This document shows positions 8,461 to 16,467 of a DNA stretch of 64,000 nt, piece after piece. The notes beneath the pieces were generated by a model. That model ran no database searches. It was not told the DNA's origin and was given only the letters and a program-made list of their open reading frames with translations. Made by a program: the position numbers and the translations under genes. Numbering within the stretch: position 1 is the first letter of the stretch; each line of letters starts with the position of its first letter. The stretch is from the NCBI RefSeq assembly GCF_004522215.1, contig NZ_SDLR01000001.1:434001-498000 (forward strand), written 5' to 3'. The DNA is from Ammoniphilus sp. YIM 78166. Lineage in GTDB: Bacteria; Bacillota; Bacilli; Aneurinibacillales; RAOX-1.

Positions 8461-8754
8461 GTGCAAACTATTAAACTCACAGAACAAGACATAGTGAATG
8501 CGATTTGCCTATATATTGCTGATAAGAAGCAGCTAAACCCGCAGGATGTGGAAGTAGAATTGATGTGGGACGAAGATTATGGTTTCTCCGCCGAAGTGGA
8601 AGCTCTTTCGAGAAAGCAGGTCTTGATTGAGGCGAATATGATTGAAGCTATACGATTTTGGATTCACCACCAGCTGCAGCGAGATCCATTCGGAGCAGCT
8701 CTGGAACTCGTATTGGATGATGAAGAAGGAATCATCGCTCACGCGCGTTACTAA
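8461..8754 (+). CDS. DUF2653 family protein (YxcD-like)
   Basis: The 97-residue acidic protein matches the DUF2653/YxcD pattern: LTEQDIVNAICLYIADKK at the N terminus, followed by a VELMWDEDYGFSAEV strand segment and a helix. It has no signal peptide or membrane segment. GTG 8461 is chosen because GGAGGG at 8444-8449 is 11 nt upstream and relatives begin just before the NEQD-like helix. Function is unknown. It is a single-gene unit bounded by its own promoter and terminator. Confidence 0.7.
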   Translation: MQTIKLTEQDIVNAICLYIADKKQLNPQDVEVELMWDEDYGFSAEVEALSRKQVLIEANMIEAIRFWIHHQLQRDPFGAALELVLDDEEGIIAHARY

Positions 8755-8766
8755 CATACAAAAATA

Positions 8767-8806
8767 AAGAAAGAGTACCATCCATTGGATGGTGCTTTTT
8801 CTTTTT
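8767..8806 (+). terminator. Terminator after the DUF2653 gene
   Basis: TACCATCC / GGATGGTG stem with loop ATT, extended by AAAGAAAGAG facing CTTTTTCTTT. Confidence 0.85.
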
Positions 8807-8886
8807 CCTCAGGCATTTTCCACCCTAACATGGGAAAAATAATTCATATCTATTTCTATCTCAACTGCTAAGCAGAGGTGATAAGC

Positions 8887-9465
8887 ATGTTCCAAACCAT
8901 GATCTTACCCCTATGGGGCTTAGTAGATCAGATTTATTACCAGTTCAATCGCCTTCAGTTAATCGATATAGAGGACCAAAATGTTTTTCGAGTGAGGCTA
9001 TCAACCTACCGTGGCGCCCCTTTAGTTTTAGATAGTGGGGACGTGATTCGTTCCGGAGACCTTTTACTGAAGATTCACTTGTACAATTATCAGCTTATGA
9101 AGCAAATGTGCCATCTAGAATCAGATATCCGGCGAGCCCTTTACGTCTATGAAGCTGTTGAGCATTCCTTGCCGGGACTGGCAAGATACTTAAGCGAACA
9201 TCCAAGATCAAATGAAATCAAGGCGGTGCTGGGAGTCACCGTACTCAACCGCGGGATAAAGAGGCTAGGCTTTCAATCATTTGAACTGGACAATAGCTTG
9301 TATCGAGCATGGAAAAAAGCATACATGATTCCCATGTACTGTTTATGCCATGGCCAATGGTCCTTACCTAGCTTGCAAAAATTAGAGCCCAAGTTTGTGG
9401 TCATGGGTCGCACTCAATTGCTGCAGAGGTTCTTGAATAATCTGGAAACGAATAGTACAAAATGA
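8887..9465 (+). CDS. YkoP-like protein
   Basis: A 192-residue protein. GDVIRSGDLLLKIHLYN at about residues 58-74 and the later SLYRAWKKAYMIPMYCL segment fit the YkoP-like domain found in Bacilli, sometimes beside polysaccharide deacetylases. No clear signal peptide; the N-terminal hydrophobic patch (MFQTMILPLWGLVDQIYYQ) is weak. ATG 8887 is chosen over GTG 8878 because the AGAGGTG SD overlaps the latter. Biochemical role is unknown. A 28-nt gap leads to the Cse60-like gene. Confidence 0.6.
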   Translation: MFQTMILPLWGLVDQIYYQFNRLQLIDIEDQNVFRVRLSTYRGAPLVLDSGDVIRSGDLLLKIHLYNYQLMKQMCHLESDIRRALYVYEAVEHSLPGLARYLSEHPRSNEIKAVLGVTVLNRGIKRLGFQSFELDNSLYRAWKKAYMIPMYCLCHGQWSLPSLQKLEPKFVVMGRTQLLQRFLNNLETNSTK

Positions 9466-9493
9466 AAAATATGGTCCTGTTTGGGAGGACGGC

Positions 9494-9676
9494 ATGAGAA
9501 CAGTGAAAAGTTTTACAGCTGACAACGAATTTGTTTTAACAGATCAAATTAATATGTATGCCAAAGGCAATGAATTGGATGTAGTATCTCTTCAGACTCA
9601 TGTTGTGGAGAAGGAGGGGCGCATCATGTTCAGTGCGTTTGTTGTTTATGAATGGACGGAGGAAGCGGGATCATAG
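9494..9676 (+). CDS. Cse60-like small sporulation protein
   Basis: A 60-residue protein with the layout of B. subtilis Cse60, a sigma-E-dependent protein of unknown function: KSFTADNEFVLTDQINMY near the N terminus and a C-terminal GRIMFSAFVVYEW strand. GGAGG at 9484-9488 precedes ATG 9494. Its stop lies just before the SteA SD, so it may share a transcript with the steAB locus. Assignment is moderate because the protein is so short. Confidence 0.6.
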   Translation: MRTVKSFTADNEFVLTDQINMYAKGNELDVVSLQTHVVEKEGRIMFSAFVVYEWTEEAGS

Positions 9677-9687
9677 GGGGTGAGCGC

Positions 9688-10818
9688 TTGTTTCCCAAAA
9701 AAGCGAAGTCAGCAATTCGAGGCACTGTGGTCATTGACCGCAAGACAAAACAGTTGCTGAAGCGAATTAGGCCCGGCCAGATTGCAATCTTGGATCATGA
9801 AGATATTGATGAAATTGCTGCAAGAGACCTCGTGGCTGCGAGAGTGAAAGCGGTCGTGAACATGGCCCAGTCTATGTCTGGCAGCTACATGAGTGTTGGA
9901 GCAAAGATCTTGTTGCATCACGGTATTCCTTTATTTGATTGTGAAAGAGCATTAGATTCTCTGCAGGATGGGGATCTTGCAGAGATTCGTGAAAATCTGC
10001 TGATTTGCCGATCTTTTTCCTTACATCTGCGTGTTGTGACAGAAGAAGAGATTATGGACAAGATGAAGCTCGCCGAAAGGAACTTGCAAAGCAGATTAAA
10101 CCAATTTGTGGACAACACCCTTTCTTATGCGAACAAGGAAAAAGATTATTATTCTACCCCGCTCCCGAACCTTCCTCTTAAAGTAAAAATCAGATCCAGG
10201 CATGTGTTAATCGTGGTTCGCGGTAAGCATTATCGGGAGGACTTGCGCGCGATCCGCTCTTACATAGAGGACTATAGACCGATACTGATTGGCGTAGATG
10301 GAGGGGCCGATGCCTTATTAGAGGAAGGGTGGAAACCGGATATCATTATTGGAGATATGGATAGTATATCTGACCATGCGCTTAGAACAGGTGCTGAAAT
10401 TATTGTGCATGCTTATCCAGATGGTCATGCCCCTGCGAGCTCCCGCTTGGACAGCTTGGGCGTGATTTTTCATGTACTACCTGCATCTGGCACGAGTGAA
10501 GATGTGGCCATGCTCTTTGCCTATGAACAAGGTGCAGACTGGATTGTAGCCCTCGGAGCTCATTCCAACATGATCGACTTTTTGGAAAAAGGAAGAAAAG
10601 GGATGGCAAGCACCGTATTAGTTCGCATGAAAATGGGGATGAAGCTAATAGATGCAAAAGGCGTTAGCATGCTGTACCAGAAAAGAGTAAAATGGAAAAA
10701 TTTCTTCTTTTTGAGCTCAGCAGCAGCTGTACCGGCGATCGCAGCCAGCATCATCAGCCCAGCGGTTCGTCAATTTTGGCATCTGCTTTGGCTACAACTT
10801 AAATATTTCATAATGTAG
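9688..10818 (+). CDS. steA: SteA-like cell-separation protein with thiamin pyrophosphokinase-like domain
   Basis: The 376-residue product matches SteA, a protein that in Corynebacterium acts with SteB in cell separation. An N-terminal region (about residues 1-160, RGTVVIDRKTKQLLKRI) is followed by a TPK-like fold (about 190-330) with IGVDGGADALLEEGWKPD and IGDMDSIS, and a C-terminal membrane segment (FFFLSSAAAVPAIAASII). TTG 9688 is preferred because GGGGGTGA lies just upstream; ATG 9652 would lie within the preceding gene. steB starts 7 nt downstream. Catalytic activity of the TPK fold is not established. Confidence 0.8.
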   Translation: MFPKKAKSAIRGTVVIDRKTKQLLKRIRPGQIAILDHEDIDEIAARDLVAARVKAVVNMAQSMSGSYMSVGAKILLHHGIPLFDCERALDSLQDGDLAEIRENLLICRSFSLHLRVVTEEEIMDKMKLAERNLQSRLNQFVDNTLSYANKEKDYYSTPLPNLPLKVKIRSRHVLIVVRGKHYREDLRAIRSYIEDYRPILIGVDGGADALLEEGWKPDIIIGDMDSISDHALRTGAEIIVHAYPDGHAPASSRLDSLGVIFHVLPASGTSEDVAMLFAYEQGADWIVALGAHSNMIDFLEKGRKGMASTVLVRMKMGMKLIDAKGVSMLYQKRVKWKNFFFLSSAAAVPAIAASIISPAVRQFWHLLWLQLKYFIM

Positions 10819-10825
10819 GTGAAAC

Positions 10826-11371
10826 ATGATCACGCTTCGCTATCATATCATAAGCATCTCTGCCGTCTTTTTATCACTGGGGTTAGGGATTATATTGGGC
10901 GGGAGCATTGGGCAAAACTGGATCAATGAAAAGCAACAAACGTTGCTTCTGAGTCTCGAAGGAAAGTATGATCAGGCGGTGAAAAGTAATAAAGACTTGC
11001 AGGAGCAGATTCAAGATCTAAGTGATCGGATAGAACAATCCAATCAGGAATTTAGTGCTCTCGTAAGTACAGGATATCTTGCCATGCTAGAAGGAAAAAG
11101 GGTAGGGATATGGGCACAGAAAAAGGATGAAGAGCACGTTATTACTAACCTTTTAGAATCCGCAGGGTTAGAAGTGATACATGTGGGAACCGACAAACCG
11201 GCACAATCACTTCCGATCATCTTCATTGGCGAACCCTATCCTCCATGGTTTGCAGAGGTAGAAGAAAATTTTAGGTTGCCCTTAGATCAGCCTCGGCTGG
11301 CGCCTTCTGAGCAATGGGAATTATTAAGAAAGATCCAGCACGTTTACAAGGAGAACTACCATGAGTATTAG
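10826..11371 (+). CDS. steB: SteB/MctB-like membrane protein (copper transporter family by name)
   Basis: A 181-residue protein with one N-terminal transmembrane segment (about residues 9-28, SISAVFLSLGLGIILGGSIG), a coiled coil (about 38-80) and a globular extracytoplasmic part. The MITLRYHIISISAVFLSLG start is typical of the MctB/SteB family, named for a mycobacterial protein linked to copper but paired with SteA in cell separation. It is shorter than actinobacterial MctB (about 310 residues). It overlaps the next glycosyltransferase gene by 11 nt. Confidence 0.75.
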   Translation: MITLRYHIISISAVFLSLGLGIILGGSIGQNWINEKQQTLLLSLEGKYDQAVKSNKDLQEQIQDLSDRIEQSNQEFSALVSTGYLAMLEGKRVGIWAQKKDEEHVITNLLESAGLEVIHVGTDKPAQSLPIIFIGEPYPPWFAEVEENFRLPLDQPRLAPSEQWELLRKIQHVYKENYHEY

Positions 11372-12029
11372 TGCCATTCTCCCAGCCTTTAACGAAGAGC
11401 GGACATTGCCGCACACACTCGAGAGTTTAAGGAAGGTTAGCGATATTAGGGAAATCATTGTTGTGGATGATGGAAGTCAAGATGGCACTTACCGAATAGC
11501 CAGAGAGCTTGCGGACCACGTGATAGCCTTGCCAGGCAACTGTGGGAAGGGAGAAGCAATGAAACAGGGCTATCAGGCGGCCAAAGGCGAGATTCTCGTA
11601 TTCCTAGATAGTGATCTGGGACAGACCGCTAGCTTAGCTTATGAGCTTATCCAACCTGTACAGCTGGGGTCAGCCGATATGAGTATCGCCATTTTTCCTC
11701 CAGCTCAAAAAAAATCAGGTTTTGGTTTAGTGAAAGGCTTAGCCCGAACAGGGATTAAGAAGCTGACAGGCTTTCAACCGGTTTCACCCCTCTCGGGTCA
11801 AAGAGCGTTGACTAGGCAGGCAGCGGATGCCGTTCAGCAATGGAATGTTCGCTTTGGAATTGAGGTAGGCATGACCATTGACGTGCTTCGGGCAGGCTTA
11901 CGAATCGTAGAAACGCCCATTTCTTTTTCCCATCGGGAATCAGGAAGGGACCTGGCAGGGTTTATCCATCGCGGGAGACAAATGGTCGATGTGGGAAGGA
12001 TGCTGAAGAAAAAATGGTCAGTACCATAG
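11361..12029 (+). CDS. Family 2 glycosyltransferase
   Basis: A 222-residue GT-A glycosyltransferase of the dolichol-phosphate-mannose-synthase-like type. It has AILPAFNEERTLPHTLES, the VVDDGSQDGT nucleotide-binding motif at about residues 34-43, GKGEAMKQGY and the metal-binding DSDLG near 77. There is no C-terminal membrane anchor, so membrane partners may be SteB or the MraY-like protein. It overlaps steB by 11 nt and the next gene by 16 nt, indicating translational coupling. Donor and acceptor sugars are unknown. Confidence 0.85.
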   Translation: MSISAILPAFNEERTLPHTLESLRKVSDIREIIVVDDGSQDGTYRIARELADHVIALPGNCGKGEAMKQGYQAAKGEILVFLDSDLGQTASLAYELIQPVQLGSADMSIAIFPPAQKKSGFGLVKGLARTGIKKLTGFQPVSPLSGQRALTRQAADAVQQWNVRFGIEVGMTIDVLRAGLRIVETPISFSHRESGRDLAGFIHRGRQMVDVGRMLKKKWSVP

Positions 12030-12859
12030 CGATAACCCTAGCAACTGGAGGAGTAGCGACATGGTTGGCGCTGACTTGGCTTTATCCCCGTCTCCTTCGA
12101 TTCCTGTGGAGAAGGGAAATGTATAAGCCAAACTTTCAAGGGAAACCCATTCCAGTGGGGGTCGGCTGGCTCATTCCAATGAGCCAATTTTTCATCTGGC
12201 CAGGTACTTTGACTTCTCCTTATCTTCGCATGTGGATGGTCCAGACCCTCGTGGTTTGGGGAATGGCTTATGCAGGCTGGCGGGATGACCGATTAGGAGG
12301 TTTGGAGGCGAAGGGGCTAAGAGGCCACTTTCTTTTGTGGTGGAAGGAAGGAAGGATTAGCACAGGAATTGTAAAGGTGATGGCAGCGTGTGTACTGGGT
12401 ACAGGGGTAAGCATCCTCTATTCTTCCTCAGCACTTGAATTCTTTCTTCACTTGTTTCAGTTGCTTCTCCTGACCAATCTGGTTAATCTGCTGGATCTAA
12501 GACCAGGTCGTGCAATCAAAGGCTTTCTTCTGATGTTCCTCCTTTTGCTTCTCCTTACCGGTCTTCAATTACCGGTAGCACTGTGGTTGCCTACCATAGT
12601 GGCAGCTCTATTCCTTCTCCGTGACGATTTGCGGGCAAGTTCGATGCTGGGGGACACAGGCTCCAACAGTCTGGGCTTGCTACTCGGCTGCTGGATTGTC
12701 TTCGCCAGTCCGACCGTATTGAAGTGGAGTGTCCTCTGTTTATCAGCATTCATCCATCTGTACGCTGAAAAACACTCCCTATCTATCCTAATTAAAAATA
12801 CCCCCTTTCTCAATTGGCTGGACATGTGGGGGCGCAGTCATGAAAAAGAACCTGGATAG
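12014..12859 (+). CDS. Divergent MraY-like glycosyl-1-phosphate transferase family protein
   Basis: An integral membrane protein of 281 residues with about eight hydrophobic segments. Motifs of the polyprenyl-phosphate GlcNAc/MurNAc-pentapeptide transferase family are present: YKPNFQGKPIPVGVG near the N terminus, WRDDRLGGLEAKGLRGH (the DD site) and MLGDTGSNSLG. The usual NLxDGxDGLA loop is replaced by NLLDLRPGRA. It is shorter than MraY (about 320). It probably moves a sugar phosphate to or from a lipid carrier, but activity is inferred. The stop codon forms the loop of a terminator. Confidence 0.75.
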   Translation: MVSTIAITLATGGVATWLALTWLYPRLLRFLWRREMYKPNFQGKPIPVGVGWLIPMSQFFIWPGTLTSPYLRMWMVQTLVVWGMAYAGWRDDRLGGLEAKGLRGHFLLWWKEGRISTGIVKVMAACVLGTGVSILYSSSALEFFLHLFQLLLLTNLVNLLDLRPGRAIKGFLLMFLLLLLLTGLQLPVALWLPTIVAALFLLRDDLRASSMLGDTGSNSLGLLLGCWIVFASPTVLKWSVLCLSAFIHLYAEKHSLSILIKNTPFLNWLDMWGRSHEKEPG

Positions 12860-12874
12860 TCCAGGTTCTTTTTC
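12842..12874. terminator. Bidirectional terminator between the MraY-like gene and yqzF
   Basis: Perfect 15-bp stem, GAAAAAGAACCTGGA / TCCAGGTTCTTTTTC, with a 3-nt loop that is exactly the TAG stop of the upstream gene. A-rich and T-rich flanks let it work for both convergent genes. Confidence 0.9.
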
Positions 12875-12875
12875 A

Positions 12876-13103
12876 TTATGCTTGTTTCTTTTTCTTGTCC
12901 CGATGAACAAACCAACCGGCAATAAAGGCAATACCTAGGAGAAAAAGAAATAGTCCCGCTATAAATTTTAGGGTAGGGAAAGGAGTATCGGTGCTAGCAA
13001 AGCTATAAAAAAGGGCATCGCGCATGATGTTCCAACCGTAAGCGGAGAGCAGCCCAGGAATAGCAATAATAAGAACGGCTAACAATCGTTGAGCTAATAA
13101 CAT
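12876..13103 (-). CDS. yqzF: DUF2627 family membrane protein YqzF
   Basis: A 75-residue protein with two predicted transmembrane helices (about residues 7-24 and 43-66) and a Lys-rich cytoplasmic tail HRDKKKKQA. The pattern and the position next to bkdR match B. subtilis YqzF. The minus-strand SD GGGCGGTG precedes the start. Function is unknown. Confidence 0.75.
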   Translation of the reverse strand: MLLAQRLLAVLIIAIPGLLSAYGWNIMRDALFYSFASTDTPFPTLKFIAGLFLFLLGIAFIAGWFVHRDKKKKQA

Positions 13104-13172
13104 TTTTTCACCGCCCTCTAGATGAGTGATCTTCTACTATGATAATGAAAAAAAGTCTGCTTGTCCACAGAG

Positions 13173-13201
13173 TTGAAATTTATTCACATTCAGCCTATGC
13201 T
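13173..13201 (+). promoter_or_regulatory. Sigma-A-like promoter of bkdR
   Basis: TTGAAA at 13173-13178, a 17-nt spacer and TATGCT at 13196-13201, 36 nt before the bkdR start. Confidence 0.5.
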
Positions 13202-13236
13202 AATAATAAGGGAACTTTGAAGGAGACGGAGGGCTC

Positions 13237-15309
13237 ATGACGAAAAGAATTTTAATCGTAGGTGCGGGACAGGCAGGCACGGCATTAATGAAAGCGCTCA
13301 TATCCCTGGACTGGATCTCTATTGTCTCCGTTATCGATGCGAATCCAGCTGCACCGGGGCTGCTTCTAGCTAAGGAGAAGAACATTCCAGTCGGAAGGTC
13401 CATTATGGAAATCGCAAGTCAGACCATTGATGTGATCGTCGAAACAACAGGAGATCCAGGAGTTTATGAAGATTTGCAACGGGTGAAAGATTCCAGTACG
13501 ATCCTAATCCCGGGGACTGTCGTCAACATTATGATGGTATTAATAGACCAGAGGGAAAGCTTAATTCGCGAGCTAGAGTATAAAAGTAAAGAGCTAAACA
13601 CTTTCTTGGATTCGACTCACGATGCGATCATTGCCGTGAATGCGGAAGGAATCATCACTCTATTCAACCGTTCCGCTGAACGGATAACGGAACTGAAGTG
13701 TGCGGAGGTATTGGGCACTAATGCCAAAGATTCGATTCCGAATACTCGGCTTGATATCATCTTAAAATCTGGTGAACCAGAGCTGAATCGGGAACAAGTT
13801 CTTCACAATCACAAGCGAATCATTACGAACCGGGTACCTGTTTATGACCATACCGGAAAAATCATGGGAGCGGTGGCTGTGTTTCGCGATATTACAGATG
13901 TCATTACTCTTGCTGAAGAAATTACGGACCTGAAAGGAGTTCAGACCTTTCTAGAGGCTGTCATTAACTCATCAGAAGATGCGATTTCTGTTGTGGATGC
14001 AAGAGGGTATGGCATGCTGATTAATCCGGCGTATAGTCGATTGACCGGTCTATCATCAGGTGACATCTTGGGTAAGCCTGCAGATGTGGATATTTCTGAA
14101 GGAGAAAGCATGCACTTAAAAGTCCTTCATACGCGTAAACCAGTAAGAGGGGTTCATATGAAGGTGGGGCCCAAAAAGAAGGATGTGCTGGTTAACGTTG
14201 CCCCTGTCATTGTAGACGGGCAACTAAAAGGAAGTGTCGGGGTTATTCATGATGTTACGGAGTTTAAGAGGCTAGCGGAGGAATTAGAAAAGGCTAAGCG
14301 GATCATCCGAACGCTAGAAGCCAAGTACACCTTTGAGGACATTATTGGCTTAAGTGACTCCATGCTTCTGGCCGTTGAACAAGCTCAAAAAGCTGCTTCC
14401 ACTCCGGCAACCGTGCTGTTACGAGGAGAGTCGGGTACGGGGAAGGAACTGTTTGCCCATGCCATTCACAATGAAAGCAACCGTAAATATAACCAGTTTA
14501 TCCGGGTAAATTGTGCAGCCATTTCCGACCAACTCCTGGAAAGTGAATTATTTGGCTATGAAGAAGGGGCTTTTACAGGGGCAAAAAAAGGGGGAAAGCG
14601 TGGGCTGTTTGAAGAAGCAAGCGGCGGAACCATTTTTCTCGACGAAATTGGAGAAATGTCGTTAAATACCCAAGCGAAATTACTTCGAGTGCTCCAGGAA
14701 AAGGAGATCATTAGAGTGGGTGGTACCAAGTCCATCTCCGTCGATGTTCGTATTATAGCCGCTACGCACGTGAATATAGAAAAAGCCATTCAGTTAGGGA
14801 AATTCCGCGAAGATTTATATTACAGGCTCAATATGATGCCGATTATCATACCACCGCTTCGATACAGAAAAGAAGACATCTTGCCCTTATCTCTTCATCT
14901 TATCCGCAAATTTAACCAAGAGTATGGTCGAGCCGTTACGGGTCTGCATCCCCATGCAGTTCAGAGGCTTCAAGACTATAATTGGCCTGGCAATGTTCGA
15001 GAGTTAGAAAATGTACTAGGAAGGTCTATCATTAATATGAGGTTTAGCGAGGTGCAAATTGAGGCTCGCCATCTTCCGGAACTAACGGTGGGAAGGGGAG
15101 TGGAAGAACTTCCAAACTCCTTAACGGTTGCCCATCCGGTAGGACCTACAGGGACACAGAAGCTCTCGGATATCTTAGATACTGTAGAGAGAAGTGTAAT
15201 CCAAAAAACGTATGAGGAAAGTGGTAGAAACAAAACAGAAACAGCTAAACGATTAGGTCTTTCCATTCGAAGCTTATATTACAAGCTAGAAAAATATGAA
15301 CTCGTTTAG
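13237..15309 (+). CDS. bkdR: Sigma-54-dependent activator BkdR
   Basis: Activates the bkd operon with sigma-L (sigma-54). The 690-residue protein starts with a Rossmann-like segment (ILIVGAGQAGTALM, residues about 4-100). Two PAS domains follow (about 120-225 and 235-345), then an AAA+ domain with Walker A GESGTGKE near 397, the sigma-54-contact loop GAFTGA near 444 and a C-terminal Fis-type helix-turn-helix (about 645-690, KTETAKRLGLSIRSLYYKL). Length agrees with B. subtilis BkdR. It sits directly upstream of a perfect -24/-12 promoter and the bkd genes. Confidence 0.93.
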   Translation: MTKRILIVGAGQAGTALMKALISLDWISIVSVIDANPAAPGLLLAKEKNIPVGRSIMEIASQTIDVIVETTGDPGVYEDLQRVKDSSTILIPGTVVNIMMVLIDQRESLIRELEYKSKELNTFLDSTHDAIIAVNAEGIITLFNRSAERITELKCAEVLGTNAKDSIPNTRLDIILKSGEPELNREQVLHNHKRIITNRVPVYDHTGKIMGAVAVFRDITDVITLAEEITDLKGVQTFLEAVINSSEDAISVVDARGYGMLINPAYSRLTGLSSGDILGKPADVDISEGESMHLKVLHTRKPVRGVHMKVGPKKKDVLVNVAPVIVDGQLKGSVGVIHDVTEFKRLAEELEKAKRIIRTLEAKYTFEDIIGLSDSMLLAVEQAQKAASTPATVLLRGESGTGKELFAHAIHNESNRKYNQFIRVNCAAISDQLLESELFGYEEGAFTGAKKGGKRGLFEEASGGTIFLDEIGEMSLNTQAKLLRVLQEKEIIRVGGTKSISVDVRIIAATHVNIEKAIQLGKFREDLYYRLNMMPIIIPPLRYRKEDILPLSLHLIRKFNQEYGRAVTGLHPHAVQRLQDYNWPGNVRELENVLGRSIINMRFSEVQIEARHLPELTVGRGVEELPNSLTVAHPVGPTGTQKLSDILDTVERSVIQKTYEESGRNKTETAKRLGLSIRSLYYKLEKYELV

Positions 15310-15324
15310 AGTATGTAAATGATT

Positions 15325-15350
15325 GCCTGCAATTTTTTGCAGGCTTTTTG
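15325..15350 (+). terminator. Terminator after bkdR
   Basis: GCCTGCAA (15325-15332) and TTGCAGGC (15337-15344), loop TTTT, followed by T5. Its right arm is repeated in direct orientation 21 bp downstream (TTTTTGCAGGCT at 15355-15366), so it may also form part of an activator site. Confidence 0.75.
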
Positions 15351-15393
15351 CATGTTTTTGCAGGCTGAAGGTGAAGAAACCTGATGATACAGT

Positions 15394-15407
15394 TGGAAGC
15401 GCTTCCT
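15394..15407. promoter_or_regulatory. Palindrome resembling a CcpA cre site upstream of the bkd promoter
   Basis: TGGAAGCGCTTCCT contains a perfect 12-bp palindrome GGAAGCGCTTCC. It matches the optimal cre TGAAAGCGCTTTCA at 11 of 14 positions and ends 9 bp before the -24 element. A BkdR site is an alternative. Confidence 0.5.
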
Positions 15408-15415
15408 GTGAGAGC

Positions 15416-15432
15416 TGGCACGCCTTTTGCTT
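15416..15432 (+). promoter_or_regulatory. Sigma-54 (-24/-12) promoter of the bkd operon
   Basis: TGGCACGCCTTTTGCTT matches TGGCACG-N4-TTGCW exactly, with the standard 10 nt between GG and GC. Expected transcription start is about 15441, leaving a leader of about 70 nt before ptb. Confidence 0.92.
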
Positions 15433-15513
15433 ATTACATAGGTGCCTTCCCTTTGGTGCAAGCTAATCAATATATTGACTAATTTTGATGATCTTAACAT
15501 AAAGGGGAAGCCT

Positions 15514-16452
15514 ATGAAAAATTTTTCTGATATCCTTCAGATGGCCAAAGAGTCTCCTTGTCTTCGTGTTTCCGTTGCCGTAGCAGAGGATGCTGAGGTT
15601 CTAGAATCTGTTGCTGCAGCAGTAAAAGAAGACATTGCCCAGTTTGTATTATTTGGCAATAAGGAGCGAATTCGAGATCTTGCAGAGAGAGAAAGAATAT
15701 CATTAAATGGCACCGAAGTAGTAAATATAAGAGATCCGATCCGGGCGTGTAGGGAGGCAGTTGCCTCTGTTAATAAGGGAGATGCGGATGTCGTAATGAA
15801 AGGAATGGTCTCGACTAAAGACGTGCTGAAGGCCGTACTGGATAAGGACGTCGGCTTGCGCTCCGGTAAAGTGTTAAGTCATGTAGCGGTGTTCGATATG
15901 CCTCGCTATGACCGATTATTATTTTTGACGGATGCGGCGATGAACATAGCACCTACATTAGAAAATAAAATACAGATCATTGAAAATGCGGCTGTTATTT
16001 GCCGAGCCTTAGGGGTACAAAGACCTAAGGTAGCCTGCGTTGCGGCCGTCGAAACGATTAATACCGACATGTCAGCAACGGTGGATGCTGCTTTGCTCAG
16101 TAAAATGTCCGAACGGGGGCAAATCAAGGATGTAGACATTGATGGGCCGCTCGGCTTAGATATCGCTATATCTTTGGAGGCAGCCGAGCATAAAGGGGTA
16201 GGCGGAAAAGTAGCGGGTAATGCTGACTTGCTTCTTGTCCCGAATATTGAATCGGGTAATATACTATACAAATCAATGGTTTATTTTGCTGGTGCAAGGG
16301 TTGGTGGCCTGATCGCTGGAGCTAAGGCACCGGTAGTTCTTACTTCACGTACAGATACCCATGAATCAAAGCTATATTCGATTGCATTAGCTTGCGTGGT
16401 CGCTTATCAGAACTTTAACCAAGGAATCATGAAAAGGATGATTCAAGCATGA
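15514..16452 (+). CDS. ptb: Phosphate butyryltransferase
   Basis: Converts butyryl- or branched-chain acyl-CoA and phosphate to the acyl phosphate and CoA; in this operon it feeds Buk for ATP recovery. The 312-residue protein belongs to the phosphate acetyl/butyryl transferase family, with DADVVMKGMVSTKDVLKAV and NADLLLVPNIESGN. ATG 15514 is preceded by AAGGGGA at 15502; the frame extends upstream to 15442 but without an SD. First gene after the sigma-54 promoter. Confidence 0.93.
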   Translation: MKNFSDILQMAKESPCLRVSVAVAEDAEVLESVAAAVKEDIAQFVLFGNKERIRDLAERERISLNGTEVVNIRDPIRACREAVASVNKGDADVVMKGMVSTKDVLKAVLDKDVGLRSGKVLSHVAVFDMPRYDRLLFLTDAAMNIAPTLENKIQIIENAAVICRALGVQRPKVACVAAVETINTDMSATVDAALLSKMSERGQIKDVDIDGPLGLDIAISLEAAEHKGVGGKVAGNADLLLVPNIESGNILYKSMVYFAGARVGGLIAGAKAPVVLTSRTDTHESKLYSIALACVVAYQNFNQGIMKRMIQA

Positions 16453-16467
16453 GGGGGAAACACTCCA

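Noticed and set aside
9652..9690. ATG 9652 as the steA start
   Set aside because: It lies inside the Cse60-like gene and lacks an SD; TTG 9688 has GGGGGTGA at good spacing.
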